DNA of 64,000 nt from Brucella intermedia LMG 3301 (GTDB taxonomy: Bacteria > Pseudomonadota > Alphaproteobacteria > Rhizobiales > Rhizobiaceae), in NCBI RefSeq assembly GCF_000182645.1, contig NZ_ACQA01000002.1, positions 124,001 through 188,000 on the forward strand, written 5' to 3'. Positions 27,404 through 35,588 of this stretch are shown here, piece after piece. The notes under the pieces are model-generated. The model was not told the origin of the DNA, made no database searches, and saw only the letters and a program-made list of their open reading frames with translations. The stretch's first letter is position 1; the number at the start of each line of letters is the position of its first letter. Made by a program: the position numbers and the translations under genes.

Positions 27404-27945
27404 TTCGCCTCGATCTGCTTCACCTGCCATGCCCAGCGGTGATCATAGCGCGAATCGTTCAGTTCCTGATGCTGGTCACGCGGATAGACGATCCAGTATG
27501 GTCCCTTGTCGCGCAGGCTCAGCTCCCGGCCGTTCATCCTGCGCGCCACAAGGACATTGTACTTGTAGGCGTCCTCCAGCGGAATGCTGATACTGTAATC
27601 GTTGAGCGCAAGAATGGTGATCGAACGGTTGGGGGCGTTCTTACCGTCCACACCCACCGTTGCCAGCACGTCGCGCAGCAGCACGCCGTCGAAATTCTGC
27701 GGACCTTCGGTCCAGGCGGTGTTGGTCTGCAACGTATTCTGCGGCAACTGCGTGAAGTCGTCATTGCTCAATACGCGCGTCGTTCCATCGGGGGCGATGA
27801 CGGTCAGCGTGATGGTCACCGTCGCAGGCGATGCAGCAGGAGCCGCGCCTGTGGAAAGGATGATTTGGCAGACGGCGAAAAGCGCGATCAGTGCCGGGAG
27901 CGCCAGAAGACGCCGGAAAGCGAACATCCAGTTTGCGCATGACAC
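27400..27945 (-). CDS. Exported molybdopterin-domain-like protein lacking the cysteine ligand
   Basis: This 181-residue protein has an N-terminal signal peptide (RRLLALPALIALFAV) and a domain resembling the sulfite-oxidase/YedY Moco-binding fold: FDGVLLRDVLATVG, then YSISIPLEDAYKYNVLVARRMNG and GPYWIVYPRDQ. Normal members carry a molybdenum-binding cysteine before the FDGVLL segment; here that region reads NTLQTNTAWTEG and the mature part has no cysteine. It is therefore unlikely to be an active molybdoenzyme. It is coupled by ATGA to the histidine kinase, so it may be its periplasmic sensing partner. GTG 27945 with GGAG ahead is preferred; ATG 27927 is possible. Confidence 0.75.
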   Translation of the reverse strand: MSCANWMFAFRRLLALPALIALFAVCQIILSTGAAPAASPATVTITLTVIAPDGTTRVLSNDDFTQLPQNTLQTNTAWTEGPQNFDGVLLRDVLATVGVDGKNAPNRSITILALNDYSISIPLEDAYKYNVLVARRMNGRELSLRDKGPYWIVYPRDQHQELNDSRYDHRWAWQVKQIEAK

Positions 27946-28195
27946 GTGAGGTATCTCCAGAAACGAACGAATGCGAATGCAGCGAAGCTTAAAAGGGAGG
28001 ATGCCCGAAATTTCAAGAATCTCCTGAGTTTGGCGGACGAAATTCCCCTTCAAAAGCGTCAATTCGCACATAACACTGAAAAAGTCTGGTCCAATTTCAA
28101 ATAAATATCAAACGGTTTCATAAAGTCTTTCAAAATCTACCGGCTGCTGAAAGTCATTGCCGGAAAAGTGGGTCAGTTCTTCTTTCTAACCTACC

Positions 28196-28243
28196 CCCCT
28201 GAATAGGGGAATTGTTTTTCGCTACTAGAGCGTCCACTAAATA
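28196..28243 (+). promoter_or_regulatory. Candidate promoter and palindrome for the 28.25-28.55 kb RNA
   Basis: A palindrome CCCCT-GAAT-AGGGG (28196-28209) is followed by TTGTTT (28212-28217) and TAAATA (28238-28243). The 20-base spacing is longer than ideal for sigma-70. The position, just before a structured region that ends in a terminator, suggests a promoter with an overlapping operator. The evidence is weak. Confidence 0.3.
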
Positions 28244-28249
28244 ACCGTC

Positions 28250-28551
28250 GGCCTGTTGGGGCTTAGGAGGCTGACGCAAAAAATTGGGCGGGGGCTGCTT
28301 ATCGACCGCGGGGAGTCGGGGTCGATAGGCAGCCAAACCAGTCCGGACAGCGCGGAAGCGGCGATAACGGTTACTCTCGAAGCGAAGCGTTTCGAGCTAC
28401 GAATAAAAACCGGTCCCGCATTCTGGGTCGCTTCCAGGGCAAAATGGCCGACAGGCATCTGGTCGAGCCTAGAACCTGCCGTTCAGGTTCCTCGAACAGA
28501 GCGAGCTTGCAACTCTTTCGCGTCCTTCATCTGAAGGGCGCGCTTTTTTTT
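28250..28551 (+). ncRNA. Candidate structured non-coding RNA of unknown family
   Basis: About 300 bases show dense RNA structure and no credible gene. There is a 15-bp stem (28293-28307 with 28320-28334, one G-U pair, 12-base loop), a 6-bp stem (28376-28381 with 28391-28396), a perfect 7-bp stem GAACCTG/CAGGTTC (28472-28478 with 28484-28490), and a terminator hairpin at the 3' end. It does not show signatures I know for tmRNA, RNase P RNA, 6S or SRP RNA. A 92-residue reading frame from TTG 28256 runs through all the stems and is probably incidental. The start of transcription is a guess. Confidence 0.5.
28519..28551 (+). terminator. Strong intrinsic terminator (+)
   Basis: The stem CGCGTCCTTC (28519-28528) pairs with GAAGGGCGCG (28533-28542; one G-U pair) around a 4-base loop, followed by C and eight T (28544-28551). 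No annotated + strand gene precedes it, which supports a separate + strand transcript. Confidence 0.85.
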
Positions 28552-28569
28552 GCCCTGTTTCAATTTCAG

Positions 28570-28606
28570 AAAAAAGTGACGACCGGCGTTGCGGCGCGAT
28601 CGTCAC
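28570..28606 (-). terminator. Intrinsic terminator (-) for the small exported protein gene
   Basis: On the minus strand, GTGACGA (28606-28600) pairs with TCGTCAC (28582-28576), enclosing a GC-rich inner part, and is followed by six U (28575-28570). It lies downstream of the minus-strand gene ending at 28646. Confidence 0.7.
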
Positions 28607-28645
28607 GAATCAGGATGGGCTATCCGGTTCCCGGCTTTCCGGCGG

Positions 28646-28798
28646 TTATTTCTGTTCCGGAGCCGTTGTCTGGATGCTTGCAGTGGTCTGCGGCTTCTCC
28701 ATTTTCGTGGAGGATTGAGCACTGTGATAGGTGCAGTCTGCCATCGCGCCGGTAACCGACAGAGCGAGGACAGCGGTAGTCACGAATACGACTTTCAT
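28646..28798 (-). CDS. Small exported protein, unknown function
   Basis: This 50-residue product has a clear signal peptide (MKVVFVTTAVLALSVTGAMA) and a mature part of about 30 residues rich in Thr, Ser and Gln with one cysteine (DCTYHSAQSS). I chose ATG 28798 because GGGAGAC lies ahead at good spacing; a longer in-frame start at 28828 has no such site. It is transcribed alone and ends at an intrinsic terminator. I recognise no family. Confidence 0.65.
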   Translation of the reverse strand: MKVVFVTTAVLALSVTGAMADCTYHSAQSSTKMEKPQTTASIQTTAPEQK

Positions 28799-29031
28799 GT
28801 CTGTCTCCCTATAATTTGGGTATGGCATTGCAGCGGAGAGTTTAGCAGAGCGGACCCCTCCTGTCGCATCACATCATCCCCAAAATGCCATTTGCCGCAT
28901 TTTCGCCATGATTTTGTCGGGCGTTCGCCACAAGTTTTGGTGGGAAAAAGTCATGGTTTGCCGCGAAAAAACGCATCCGGCGCGAAAATCGCGCCGGTTC
29001 ACGGTTCTGCCTTGATTTGATTTCGGCCCGG

Positions 29032-29409
29032 TCAGGAGGCGCAGCGGTTGACCACGGCGCGCTTGCCGCCCATCGACAGGAACGAGATATGCAGCGTCTG
29101 TCCGACGGGTGAAATGGTGATGTTTTCCTTCGACTGCTGCCCGTTGGCCGTGCAGGACATCGAGACGGTAAAGGTGCCTTCGTAATTGTTCATGCGCGTG
29201 ACCGAGCACTGGCCGTCGCGGCTGTCGAAACGCTCGCCGGAAATGGCGAATCGCTGGCCGTCAGGGCTGCACCAGTTGCCGGTGATGGGGGTGGGATCGA
29301 CCGGCGGTCTGGCGGGGGAGGCGCTTGCCGAAGGACCGGGCGTCGTTTCGGAACATGCTGCCAGGGCGGTGGCAGCGAGGACGAGGGCAAGCAAACCGGA
29401 CTTCTGCAA
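29032..29409 (-). CDS. Small lipoprotein of unknown function
   Basis: This 125-residue product has a lipoprotein signal with lipobox LAAC (C19), then a low-complexity Pro/Ser/Ala linker and a compact domain with several cysteines (NWCSPDGQRF, GQCSVTRMNN, MSCTANGQ, NRCAS). The start is TTG 29409: GGAGAAG lies about 4 bases ahead and no in-frame ATG gives the signal peptide. The four mature cysteines may form disulfides. The fold somewhat resembles small Brucella protease-inhibitor-like lipoproteins, but I cannot place it firmly. Confidence 0.7.
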   Translation of the reverse strand: MQKSGLLALVLAATALAACSETTPGPSASASPARPPVDPTPITGNWCSPDGQRFAISGERFDSRDGQCSVTRMNNYEGTFTVSMSCTANGQQSKENITISPVGQTLHISFLSMGGKRAVVNRCAS

Positions 29410-29501
29410 CGATCTTCTCCTTCATGCAGCGGACAAAGCCTCCTCTTAAGAAACCGATTCGGGCGATATCGCGACGGCAGAAGGCCAATCCACAACGAAG
29501 T

Positions 29502-29525
29502 AAGGGCCGGATTGCTCCGGCCCTT
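29502..29525 (-). terminator. Hairpin downstream of the RND pump gene
   Basis: A perfect 10-bp stem AAGGGCCGGA/TCCGGCCCTT with a 4-base loop lies 30 bases past the RND transporter stop. No U-tract follows on either strand, so it may act as an RNA stability element rather than an intrinsic terminator. Confidence 0.45.
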
Positions 29526-29556
29526 CTGTGGAAGGCGATGGAAGGAGACGCCGGGA

Positions 29557-32500
29557 TTATTCCCCCGGCGCCAGATGCGGGGCCTCGATCTTCGCGCCTG
29601 CATGTTTCAACGGGCGCTCGCCGGAGAGCTTGCGGATCAGCACATAGAACACCGGCGTCATGAAGATGCCGAAGGCGGTCACGCCGATCATGCCTGCAAA
29701 GACCGCGATGCCCATGGCCGAGCGCATTTCCGCACCGGCGCCGGTCGACGTTACCAGAGGCACCACGCCCATGATGAACGCCATCGATGTCATCAGGATC
29801 GGACGCAGGCGCAACCGGCTTGCCTCGACCGCCGCCTGCACGACGCCTCGTCCTGAAAGCTCCAGTTCGCGGGCGAATTCCACGATCAGGATCGCGTTCT
29901 TCGCCGACAGCCCCACAAGGACTATCAAGCCGATCTGGGTAAAGACGTTGTTGTCGCCTCCTGTCAGCCAGACGCCGGTGAGTGCGGCCATGATCCCCAT
30001 CGGCACGATCATGATGATCGACAGCGGCAGGGCAAGGCTTTCATACTGCGCGGCCAGAACCAGATAGACGAGCAGCAGCGCCAGCGGGAAGACGAGGAAA
30101 CCGGAGCTGCCAGCCAGAATCTGCTGGTAGGTCAGATCCGTCCACTCGAAGGTGATGCCGGGCGGCAAGGTTTCCTCCGCGATCCGTTCAATGGCAGCCT
30201 GCGCCTGACCGGACGAGAAGCCGGGGGCGGGATTGCCGTTGATATCGGCGGAAAGGAAGCCGTTATAACGGATGGCGCGTTCCGCACCCACGGTCTGCTC
30301 GACTTTCAGAAGCGCCGACAGCGGGATCATCTCGCCGGACTGCGAACGCACCTTCAGCTTGCCGATATCCTCGGCATGGCTGCGATAATTCGCATCGGCC
30401 TGAATGCGCACGCTGTAGGTGCGTCCGAAGGCATTGAAGTCGTTGACATAGAGCGAACCCAGATAAATCTGCAGGGTTTCAAACACGTCGGTCACCGCCA
30501 CGCCAAGCTGTCGCGCCTTCACGCGGTCCAGATCGGCATAAAGCTGCGGCACGTTGATCTGGTAGCTCGAATAGAGACCAGCCAGTTCCGGCGTCTGATA
30601 GGCCTTGGCGAGAAACGCCTTGGTCGCATCGTCAAGCGCCTTGAAGCCAAGCCCGTTGCGATCCTCAAGCTGGAGCTTGAAGCCGCCTGTCGTGCCGAGA
30701 CCCTGAACGGGCGGCGGCGGGAACATGGCGATGAAGGCATCCTGAATGGCGCCGTATTGCTGGTTCAGCTCCATGGTGATGGCATTGGCCGACAGTTCCG
30801 GGGTCTTGCGCTCCTCGAACGACTTCAGCGTCACGAAAACGATGCCGGAGTTCGACGAGTTGGTGAAACCGTTGATTGACAGGCCGGGGAAGGCGATGGC
30901 ATTGGCCACGCCCGGATGCTTGAGCGCAATGTCGCTCATGCGACGGATCACATCTTCCGACCGGTCGAGCGTTGCCGCATCCGGCAATTGCGCGAAGCCA
31001 ATCAGATATTGCTTGTCCTGCGCCGGAACGAAGCCGCCGGGCACCGCGCGGAACAGGACGAAGGTGACGCCGAGCAGCACGACATAGAGGCCCATGACCA
31101 GCGACTTGCGCGAGAGGATGCTGCCGACACCGCGTCCATAGGCTTCCGAACTTGCACCGAAGAAACGGTTGAAGCCACGGAAGAACCAGCCGAACAGCTT
31201 GTCCATGATGCGGGTGAGCCGATCCTTCGGCGCATCGTGACCGCGCAGCAACAGTGCCGCGAGGGCAGGCGAAAGCGTCAGCGAATTGAAGGCCGAGATC
31301 ACCGTCGAGATTGCGATGGTGAGCGCGAACTGACGGTAGAACTGGCCTGTCAGGCCGGTGATGAAGGCAAGTGGTACGAAGACCGCGACCAGCACCAGCG
31401 CAATGGCGATGATCGGCCCGGACACTTCCTGCATGGCGCGATAGGTTGCCTCGACCGGCGACAGCCCCTGTTCGATGTTGCGCTCGACATTTTCCACCAC
31501 CACGATGGCGTCGTCGACCACGATGCCAATGGCAAGCACCAGGCCGAAAAGGCTGAGTGCATTGATGGAGAAGCCGAACACATACATCACCGCAAACGTG
31601 CCGACGATGGAAACGGGAACGGCAACCAGCGGAATGATGGAGGCGCGCCATGTCTGCAGGAACAGGATGACGACGATGACCACCAGCACGATGGCTTCGA
31701 GCAGCGTATGGATGACCGACTCGATGGAAGCCTTCACAAACCCGGTCGTGTCATAGACGATGTCGAAATCCACGCCTTCCGGCATGGTTTTCTTCAGGTC
31801 CGCCATGGCCGCATGGACGTTTTCGGAAATGTCCAGCGCATTGGAACCGGGCGACTGGAACACGCCCATGCCGACCGCGAGCTTGTTGTCGAGCAGCGAG
31901 CGCAGCGAATAATCGGCGGCGCCCATTTCGACGCGCGCCACATCGCCCAGCCGGGTGATTTCGCCTTCATTGCCTGACTTCACGACAATATTGGCGAATT
32001 CTTCCGGCGACTGGAGACGGCCCTGCGCATTGACGGAAAGTTGCAGGTCGAGACCGGAAACGGACGGCGATGCGCCGATGACGCCGGCAGCGGCCTGAAC
32101 GTTCTGCTGGCGGATGGCATTGGCGATGTCGCTTGCGGAAAGACCGCGTTCGGCGGCCTTCTGCGGGTCGATCCAGACGCGCATCGAATAATCGCCGCCG
32201 CCGAATATCTGCACCTGACCGACGCCCGGGATACGGGCGATACGGTCCTTGACGTTCAGAACCGCATAGTTGCGCAGATAGTTCACGTCATACCGGCCAT
32301 CGGGCGAGATGATATGGACGACGAGCGTCAGGTCGGGCGAGCTCTTGGCGGTCGTGACGCCAAGCGTGCGCACCTCTTCCGGCAGGCGCGGTTCAGCCTG
32401 CGAAATACGGTTCTGCACCAGCTGCTGGGCCTGATCGGGATCGGTGCCGAGCGCGAAGGTGACCGTCAGCGTCATGACGCCATCGGCGGTCGCCTGGCTC

Positions 32501-32742
32501 TGCATGTAGAGCATGCCCTCGACGCCGTTGATCTGTTCTTCAAGCGGCGTGGCGACGGTTTCGGAAATGACGGCAGGGTTGGCGCCCGGATATTGCGCGC
32601 GAACCACGATCTGCGGCGGCACGACTTCCGGATATTCCGAGATCGGCAGACCTGTCATGCCGATCAGACCGGCAACGAAGATCAGGACCGACAGAACGCC
32701 AGCGAAGACCGGCCGGTCGACGAAAAAGCGTGAGAAGTTCAT
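29557..32742 (-). CDS. RND multidrug efflux transporter, inner-membrane pump (BepG/MexF type)
   Basis: This proton-driven tripartite pump component has 1061 residues, normal for HAE1-type RND proteins. The start MNFSRFFVDRPVFAGVLSVL is characteristic of the MexF/OqxB/BepG branch. Membrane segment 4 carries the proton-relay aspartates in GIVVDDAIVVVEN, and segment 1 is followed by the large periplasmic loop ISEYPEVVPPQIVVRAQYPG. ATG 32742 is chosen because AAGGGGG lies ahead; upstream in-frame sequence is repeat-like. The adaptor gene precedes it by 222 bases. No outer-membrane channel gene is adjacent; Brucella pumps share a TolC-like channel encoded elsewhere. Confidence 0.95.
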   Translation of the reverse strand: MNFSRFFVDRPVFAGVLSVLIFVAGLIGMTGLPISEYPEVVPPQIVVRAQYPGANPAVISETVATPLEEQINGVEGMLYMQSQATADGVMTLTVTFALGTDPDQAQQLVQNRISQAEPRLPEEVRTLGVTTAKSSPDLTLVVHIISPDGRYDVNYLRNYAVLNVKDRIARIPGVGQVQIFGGGDYSMRVWIDPQKAAERGLSASDIANAIRQQNVQAAAGVIGASPSVSGLDLQLSVNAQGRLQSPEEFANIVVKSGNEGEITRLGDVARVEMGAADYSLRSLLDNKLAVGMGVFQSPGSNALDISENVHAAMADLKKTMPEGVDFDIVYDTTGFVKASIESVIHTLLEAIVLVVIVVILFLQTWRASIIPLVAVPVSIVGTFAVMYVFGFSINALSLFGLVLAIGIVVDDAIVVVENVERNIEQGLSPVEATYRAMQEVSGPIIAIALVLVAVFVPLAFITGLTGQFYRQFALTIAISTVISAFNSLTLSPALAALLLRGHDAPKDRLTRIMDKLFGWFFRGFNRFFGASSEAYGRGVGSILSRKSLVMGLYVVLLGVTFVLFRAVPGGFVPAQDKQYLIGFAQLPDAATLDRSEDVIRRMSDIALKHPGVANAIAFPGLSINGFTNSSNSGIVFVTLKSFEERKTPELSANAITMELNQQYGAIQDAFIAMFPPPPVQGLGTTGGFKLQLEDRNGLGFKALDDATKAFLAKAYQTPELAGLYSSYQINVPQLYADLDRVKARQLGVAVTDVFETLQIYLGSLYVNDFNAFGRTYSVRIQADANYRSHAEDIGKLKVRSQSGEMIPLSALLKVEQTVGAERAIRYNGFLSADINGNPAPGFSSGQAQAAIERIAEETLPPGITFEWTDLTYQQILAGSSGFLVFPLALLLVYLVLAAQYESLALPLSIIMIVPMGIMAALTGVWLTGGDNNVFTQIGLIVLVGLSAKNAILIVEFARELELSGRGVVQAAVEASRLRLRPILMTSMAFIMGVVPLVTSTGAGAEMRSAMGIAVFAGMIGVTAFGIFMTPVFYVLIRKLSGERPLKHAGAKIEAPHLAPGE

Positions 32743-32756
32743 CTGTTTATCCCCCT

Positions 32757-32958
32757 TAGAGCGCCGTGCGTTCGGTCGAACGCACAAAGGACGCTCTAAT
32801 TGTTTGGGTCTGGGCATCGTGCTTTCCAAAAATCGAAATCGATTTTTGGGCCGATGCCGTGGCGGATGGGCAAAGACTCTCCCGGCCCGCGAAATCGGCA
32901 GATTTCGCGGGTTGCTGAGGCTGAGCATTTGCGGTTAGCGCGCGCTCAGGCGCGCCGT
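32757..32958. repeat. Cluster of palindromes between the RND adaptor and pump genes
   Basis: Several stems lie here: TAGAGCG...CGCTCTA (32759-32800) enclosing GTGCGTTC/GAACGCAC, then CCAAAAATCG/CGATTTTTGG (about 32826-32849), then CCCGCGAAAT/ATTTCGCGGG (about 32883-32911), and GCGCGC/GCGCGC near 32940. They resemble dispersed Rhizobiales palindromes. Being inside an operon, they may adjust the ratio of adaptor to pump by RNA processing. Confidence 0.6.
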
Positions 32959-32964
32959 TTTAAT

Positions 32965-34155
32965 TCAGTTTTTGGCAAGTGTTTCGGTGACGGGTTGCGG
33001 TGCGACGACCACGCCCGGACGAATGCGCTGCAGGCCGTTCACGACGATATTCTCGCCGGGCTTCAACCCGCTTTCGATGATGCGCAGGCCGTCATAATTG
33101 CGTCCCAGAACCACCTGTCGGTATTCGACCTTGTTATCGGCCCCGACCACGAAGACGAATTTCTTGTCCTGATCGGAGGCAATGGCGCGGTCGCTCACCA
33201 CCAGCTTTTCATCCGGTTCCGGTTCGCCGAAGCGGATGCGGACAAACTGGCCGGGAATGAGCCTGCCGTCCGGATTGTCGATTGCGGCGCGAACGCGGAT
33301 CGTGCCGGTCGTGGCATCGACCTCATTGTTGATGAGCTGGATATGACCGGAAATCGGGGTGCCTTCATCGGAAGCGGTGCCGATCTGGACCGGAATGCGC
33401 TCGATGGCGTTTCCGCCGGGCGAGGCTGCAAGCTTGGCAAGCGCCTTGGTGACGACTTCCTCATTGGCGCTGAAGCTTGCATAGATCGGATCGACCGAAA
33501 CAAGCGTGGTCAGGACCGGCGAGGCGGAACTTGCGGCAACCAGATTGCCTGCCGTTACTTCCAGCCGCCCGACGCGGCCGGAAATCGGCGCGCGCACTTC
33601 CGTATATTGAAGATCGAGCTCGGCGGTACGAAGGGCCGCCTTGGCTGAACGCAGGCTTGCCTGCGCCTCGTCATAGGCGCTGGACCGCTGGTCGAGGCCG
33701 CTCTGGGCGATGGTGCGGGTGGTGACGAGCTGGCGTCCGCGTTCCAGTTCCGTCTTGGCCAGCGCAACGCGGGCCTCTTCGGCTGAAACCTGTGCCTTCG
33801 CCTTTTCCACCGCCGCTGCATAGGGCTCGGGATCGATGGTGACGAGCAGATCGCCCTGTTTCACCAGAGCGCCTTCGCGGAAATGGGCTTTCAGGATTGC
33901 GCCGCCGACGCGCGGGCGAATTTCAACCCGGTCGATCGCTTCCAGACGACCGGAAAATTCTTCCCAGGTCGCAATGCGGCGCGATTCCGCCCTGGCGACG
34001 GAAACCGGCACGGCAGGCGGGGGAGCGGAAATATCGGTTGCGGCATCGGCCTTGAGGTGGGGCGCGCCGAAGAGAATGGCGCCGCCGCCAGCTGCAGACA
34101 ATAGGATACTCAGGCCGGCGCCCCATAGGGCCCGGCGGGCTGTAATCGATGTCAT
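32965..34155 (-). CDS. RND efflux periplasmic adaptor (membrane fusion protein; BepF type)
   Basis: This adaptor of 396 residues links the RND pump to an outer-membrane channel. It has an N-terminal membrane/signal segment (residues 10-30), a lipoyl-like half motif EIRPRVGGAILKAHFREGALVKQGD (split halves around a coiled-coil hairpin at about 105-170), the second lipoyl half YTEVRAPISGRVGR, then beta-barrel and proximal domains ending VVAPQPVTETL. ATG 34155 has AGGAGA ahead. It is the first gene of the pump pair. No TetR-type repressor lies next to it; a LysR gene lies 1.4 kb away. Confidence 0.94.
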   Translation of the reverse strand: MTSITARRALWGAGLSILLSAAGGGAILFGAPHLKADAATDISAPPPAVPVSVARAESRRIATWEEFSGRLEAIDRVEIRPRVGGAILKAHFREGALVKQGDLLVTIDPEPYAAAVEKAKAQVSAEEARVALAKTELERGRQLVTTRTIAQSGLDQRSSAYDEAQASLRSAKAALRTAELDLQYTEVRAPISGRVGRLEVTAGNLVAASSASPVLTTLVSVDPIYASFSANEEVVTKALAKLAASPGGNAIERIPVQIGTASDEGTPISGHIQLINNEVDATTGTIRVRAAIDNPDGRLIPGQFVRIRFGEPEPDEKLVVSDRAIASDQDKKFVFVVGADNKVEYRQVVLGRNYDGLRIIESGLKPGENIVVNGLQRIRPGVVVAPQPVTETLAKN

Positions 34156-34301
34156 TGTTGTATCTCCTGCAGCATAACCCGACCGGAGAGGTTCGGTCTG
34201 ATTATGCTTTCAATCAAGGAGGTTAGAGCTTCGCTCTAACCGGTGGGGGCCGGCTTCATTGGGGCATCAGGTCAAAGCTTGGGAGGACTTTAAAACTGAT
34301 G

Positions 34302-35153
34302 TCATGCTGCGATTGCCTTTGCTCCTGCCTGCCGGAAGAAATCGGAAAACAGGTCTACAAGTTTGTGCTCCTGTGGCGACCAGTCGGTGCCCGCCACCTT
34401 GTTTTCAGGTATCCAGCCGGCTTTTCCGGGCAGGACATGCGATTGGACCTTCACGCCCGCCTGACGAAGACGCTCGGCATAGGCCTGCGTTTCATCACGC
34501 ATCGGGCACTGGGCGCTGGTGACAAGCAAAGTGGGTGCCAGACCAGCAAGACGGGTACACAAGGCGGGCGCGGCATAGGGGTGGGTGAAACCCGCACACT
34601 CGCCCAGATAATGCTGCCAGCCATCCGACATCGTCTTGACGGCGCTTTCCGGGCAATATTTGCGGAAAGACGCCGTGGCGAGGCAGGGGTCGAGCATGGG
34701 CGAAAGCAGTATCTGACCCTTGAGATCGGTCAGATATTGATCGCGCGCCATCAGGGCCACGCCGGCAGCAAGGTTGCCGCCCGCCTCTTCACCGGCGACG
34801 AACAGCATCGACTTCTTGTGCGCAAACTCCGGGCAGCGCGCGCGCATCGAAGTCAGGATGGAATAGACTATCTCAAGCGCCGCCGGGAACGGGTTGAGAC
34901 AGGCTGACGAATATTCCGGCGACACGACCACCGCACCCGCCTCGGCAAGTGTTTCGGCGACGCGCTCGCAGGCGCCCAGACAACTGGCCGAGAAAGCGCC
35001 ACCGTGAAGGTGCAGCACCACCGGCGGCGGGGAGAGCAGCTTTGTCCCCCGGTAGATGCGCGCCTTGCAGGTGCAGTCGCCCGCCTGTCCCTGGGCTTGA
35101 CCATGAAGTCGCCCATGAACCTGCAACGTCTCTACACTAAACTTCTCGCACAT
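34302..35153 (-). CDS. Alpha/beta-hydrolase-fold protein with the catalytic serine replaced
   Basis: This 283-residue protein is close to the hormone-sensitive-lipase/acetyl-hydrolase family: oxyanion motif LHLHGGAF (47-54) and the late acid region CPMRDETQAYAERLRQAGV are present. The nucleophile motif, normally GDSAGG, reads G121-E-E-A-G-G126 (codons GAA GAG), so the serine is missing. The expected late histidine region reads LPGKAGWIPEN without a clear histidine. It is unlikely to be a working serine esterase. It precedes the efflux adaptor on the same strand by 146 bases, and diverges from a LysR gene. Confidence 0.8.
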   Translation of the reverse strand: MCEKFSVETLQVHGRLHGQAQGQAGDCTCKARIYRGTKLLSPPPVVLHLHGGAFSASCLGACERVAETLAEAGAVVVSPEYSSACLNPFPAALEIVYSILTSMRARCPEFAHKKSMLFVAGEEAGGNLAAGVALMARDQYLTDLKGQILLSPMLDPCLATASFRKYCPESAVKTMSDGWQHYLGECAGFTHPYAAPALCTRLAGLAPTLLVTSAQCPMRDETQAYAERLRQAGVKVQSHVLPGKAGWIPENKVAGTDWSPQEHKLVDLFSDFFRQAGAKAIAA

Positions 35154-35588
35154 CTTTTCTGGCCTTCATGTATAAAGCGGTTCTGTCACACGGAATCGTC
35201 CAGACCGCCCTATCCATTCTATTTCCACGTATTTCCGAACGCAAAACCGTTTCACGCTTCCGGTCCGAAAATGATGCGTCTGGAGCAGGACACGCCTATA
35301 TATGGTTCGCGCCCACGCTCCGGCTGTTTGCTGCGCCGCATTCATGCCTGTCAGGTGATCTCCACCGGGCTGCACGATGCGCCGGAGCATTTCTGTCTGA
35401 ACGGAATCGTCGGAAATGCTCTGGCTGTATTCACGCAAGTCCTTGCCCCAAAACCGGTTCCCACTTTTGGGGGACATGCGCTAGCGGCAAACTGCCATGA
35501 TCAGATATTATCATTGTCTATGAACTGGAATAGTCCCCTATAATTGGTTACACTGTCCAGAATCTCGAACAATAACGGCTTTTTGATA
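35154..35588. other. Intergenic region with palindromic repeats
   Basis: This 435-base stretch lies between divergent genes. I find no gene. It holds repeat-like units: CCGAACGCAAAACCGTTTCA near 35240 and CCCCAAAACCGGTTCCCACT with a returning CTTTTGGGG (35446-35475), which can form a hairpin. These resemble the short dispersed palindromes of Rhizobiales. The AT-rich right end (35500-35580) probably holds the LysR gene promoter. Confidence 0.55.

Noticed and set aside
28191..28210. CsoR/RcnR/FrmR-type operator at ACCCCCCTGAATAGGGG
   Set aside because: The run of C and G is suggestive, but no CsoR-family gene or metal/formaldehyde gene is nearby, so I keep it only as part of a candidate promoter.
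28250..28551. tmRNA, RNase P RNA or 6S RNA
   Set aside because: There is no tag-coding frame, no tRNA-like T arm with CCA, no conserved RNase P core sequence such as GAGGAAAGTCC, and no long 6S-type double stem with a central bubble.
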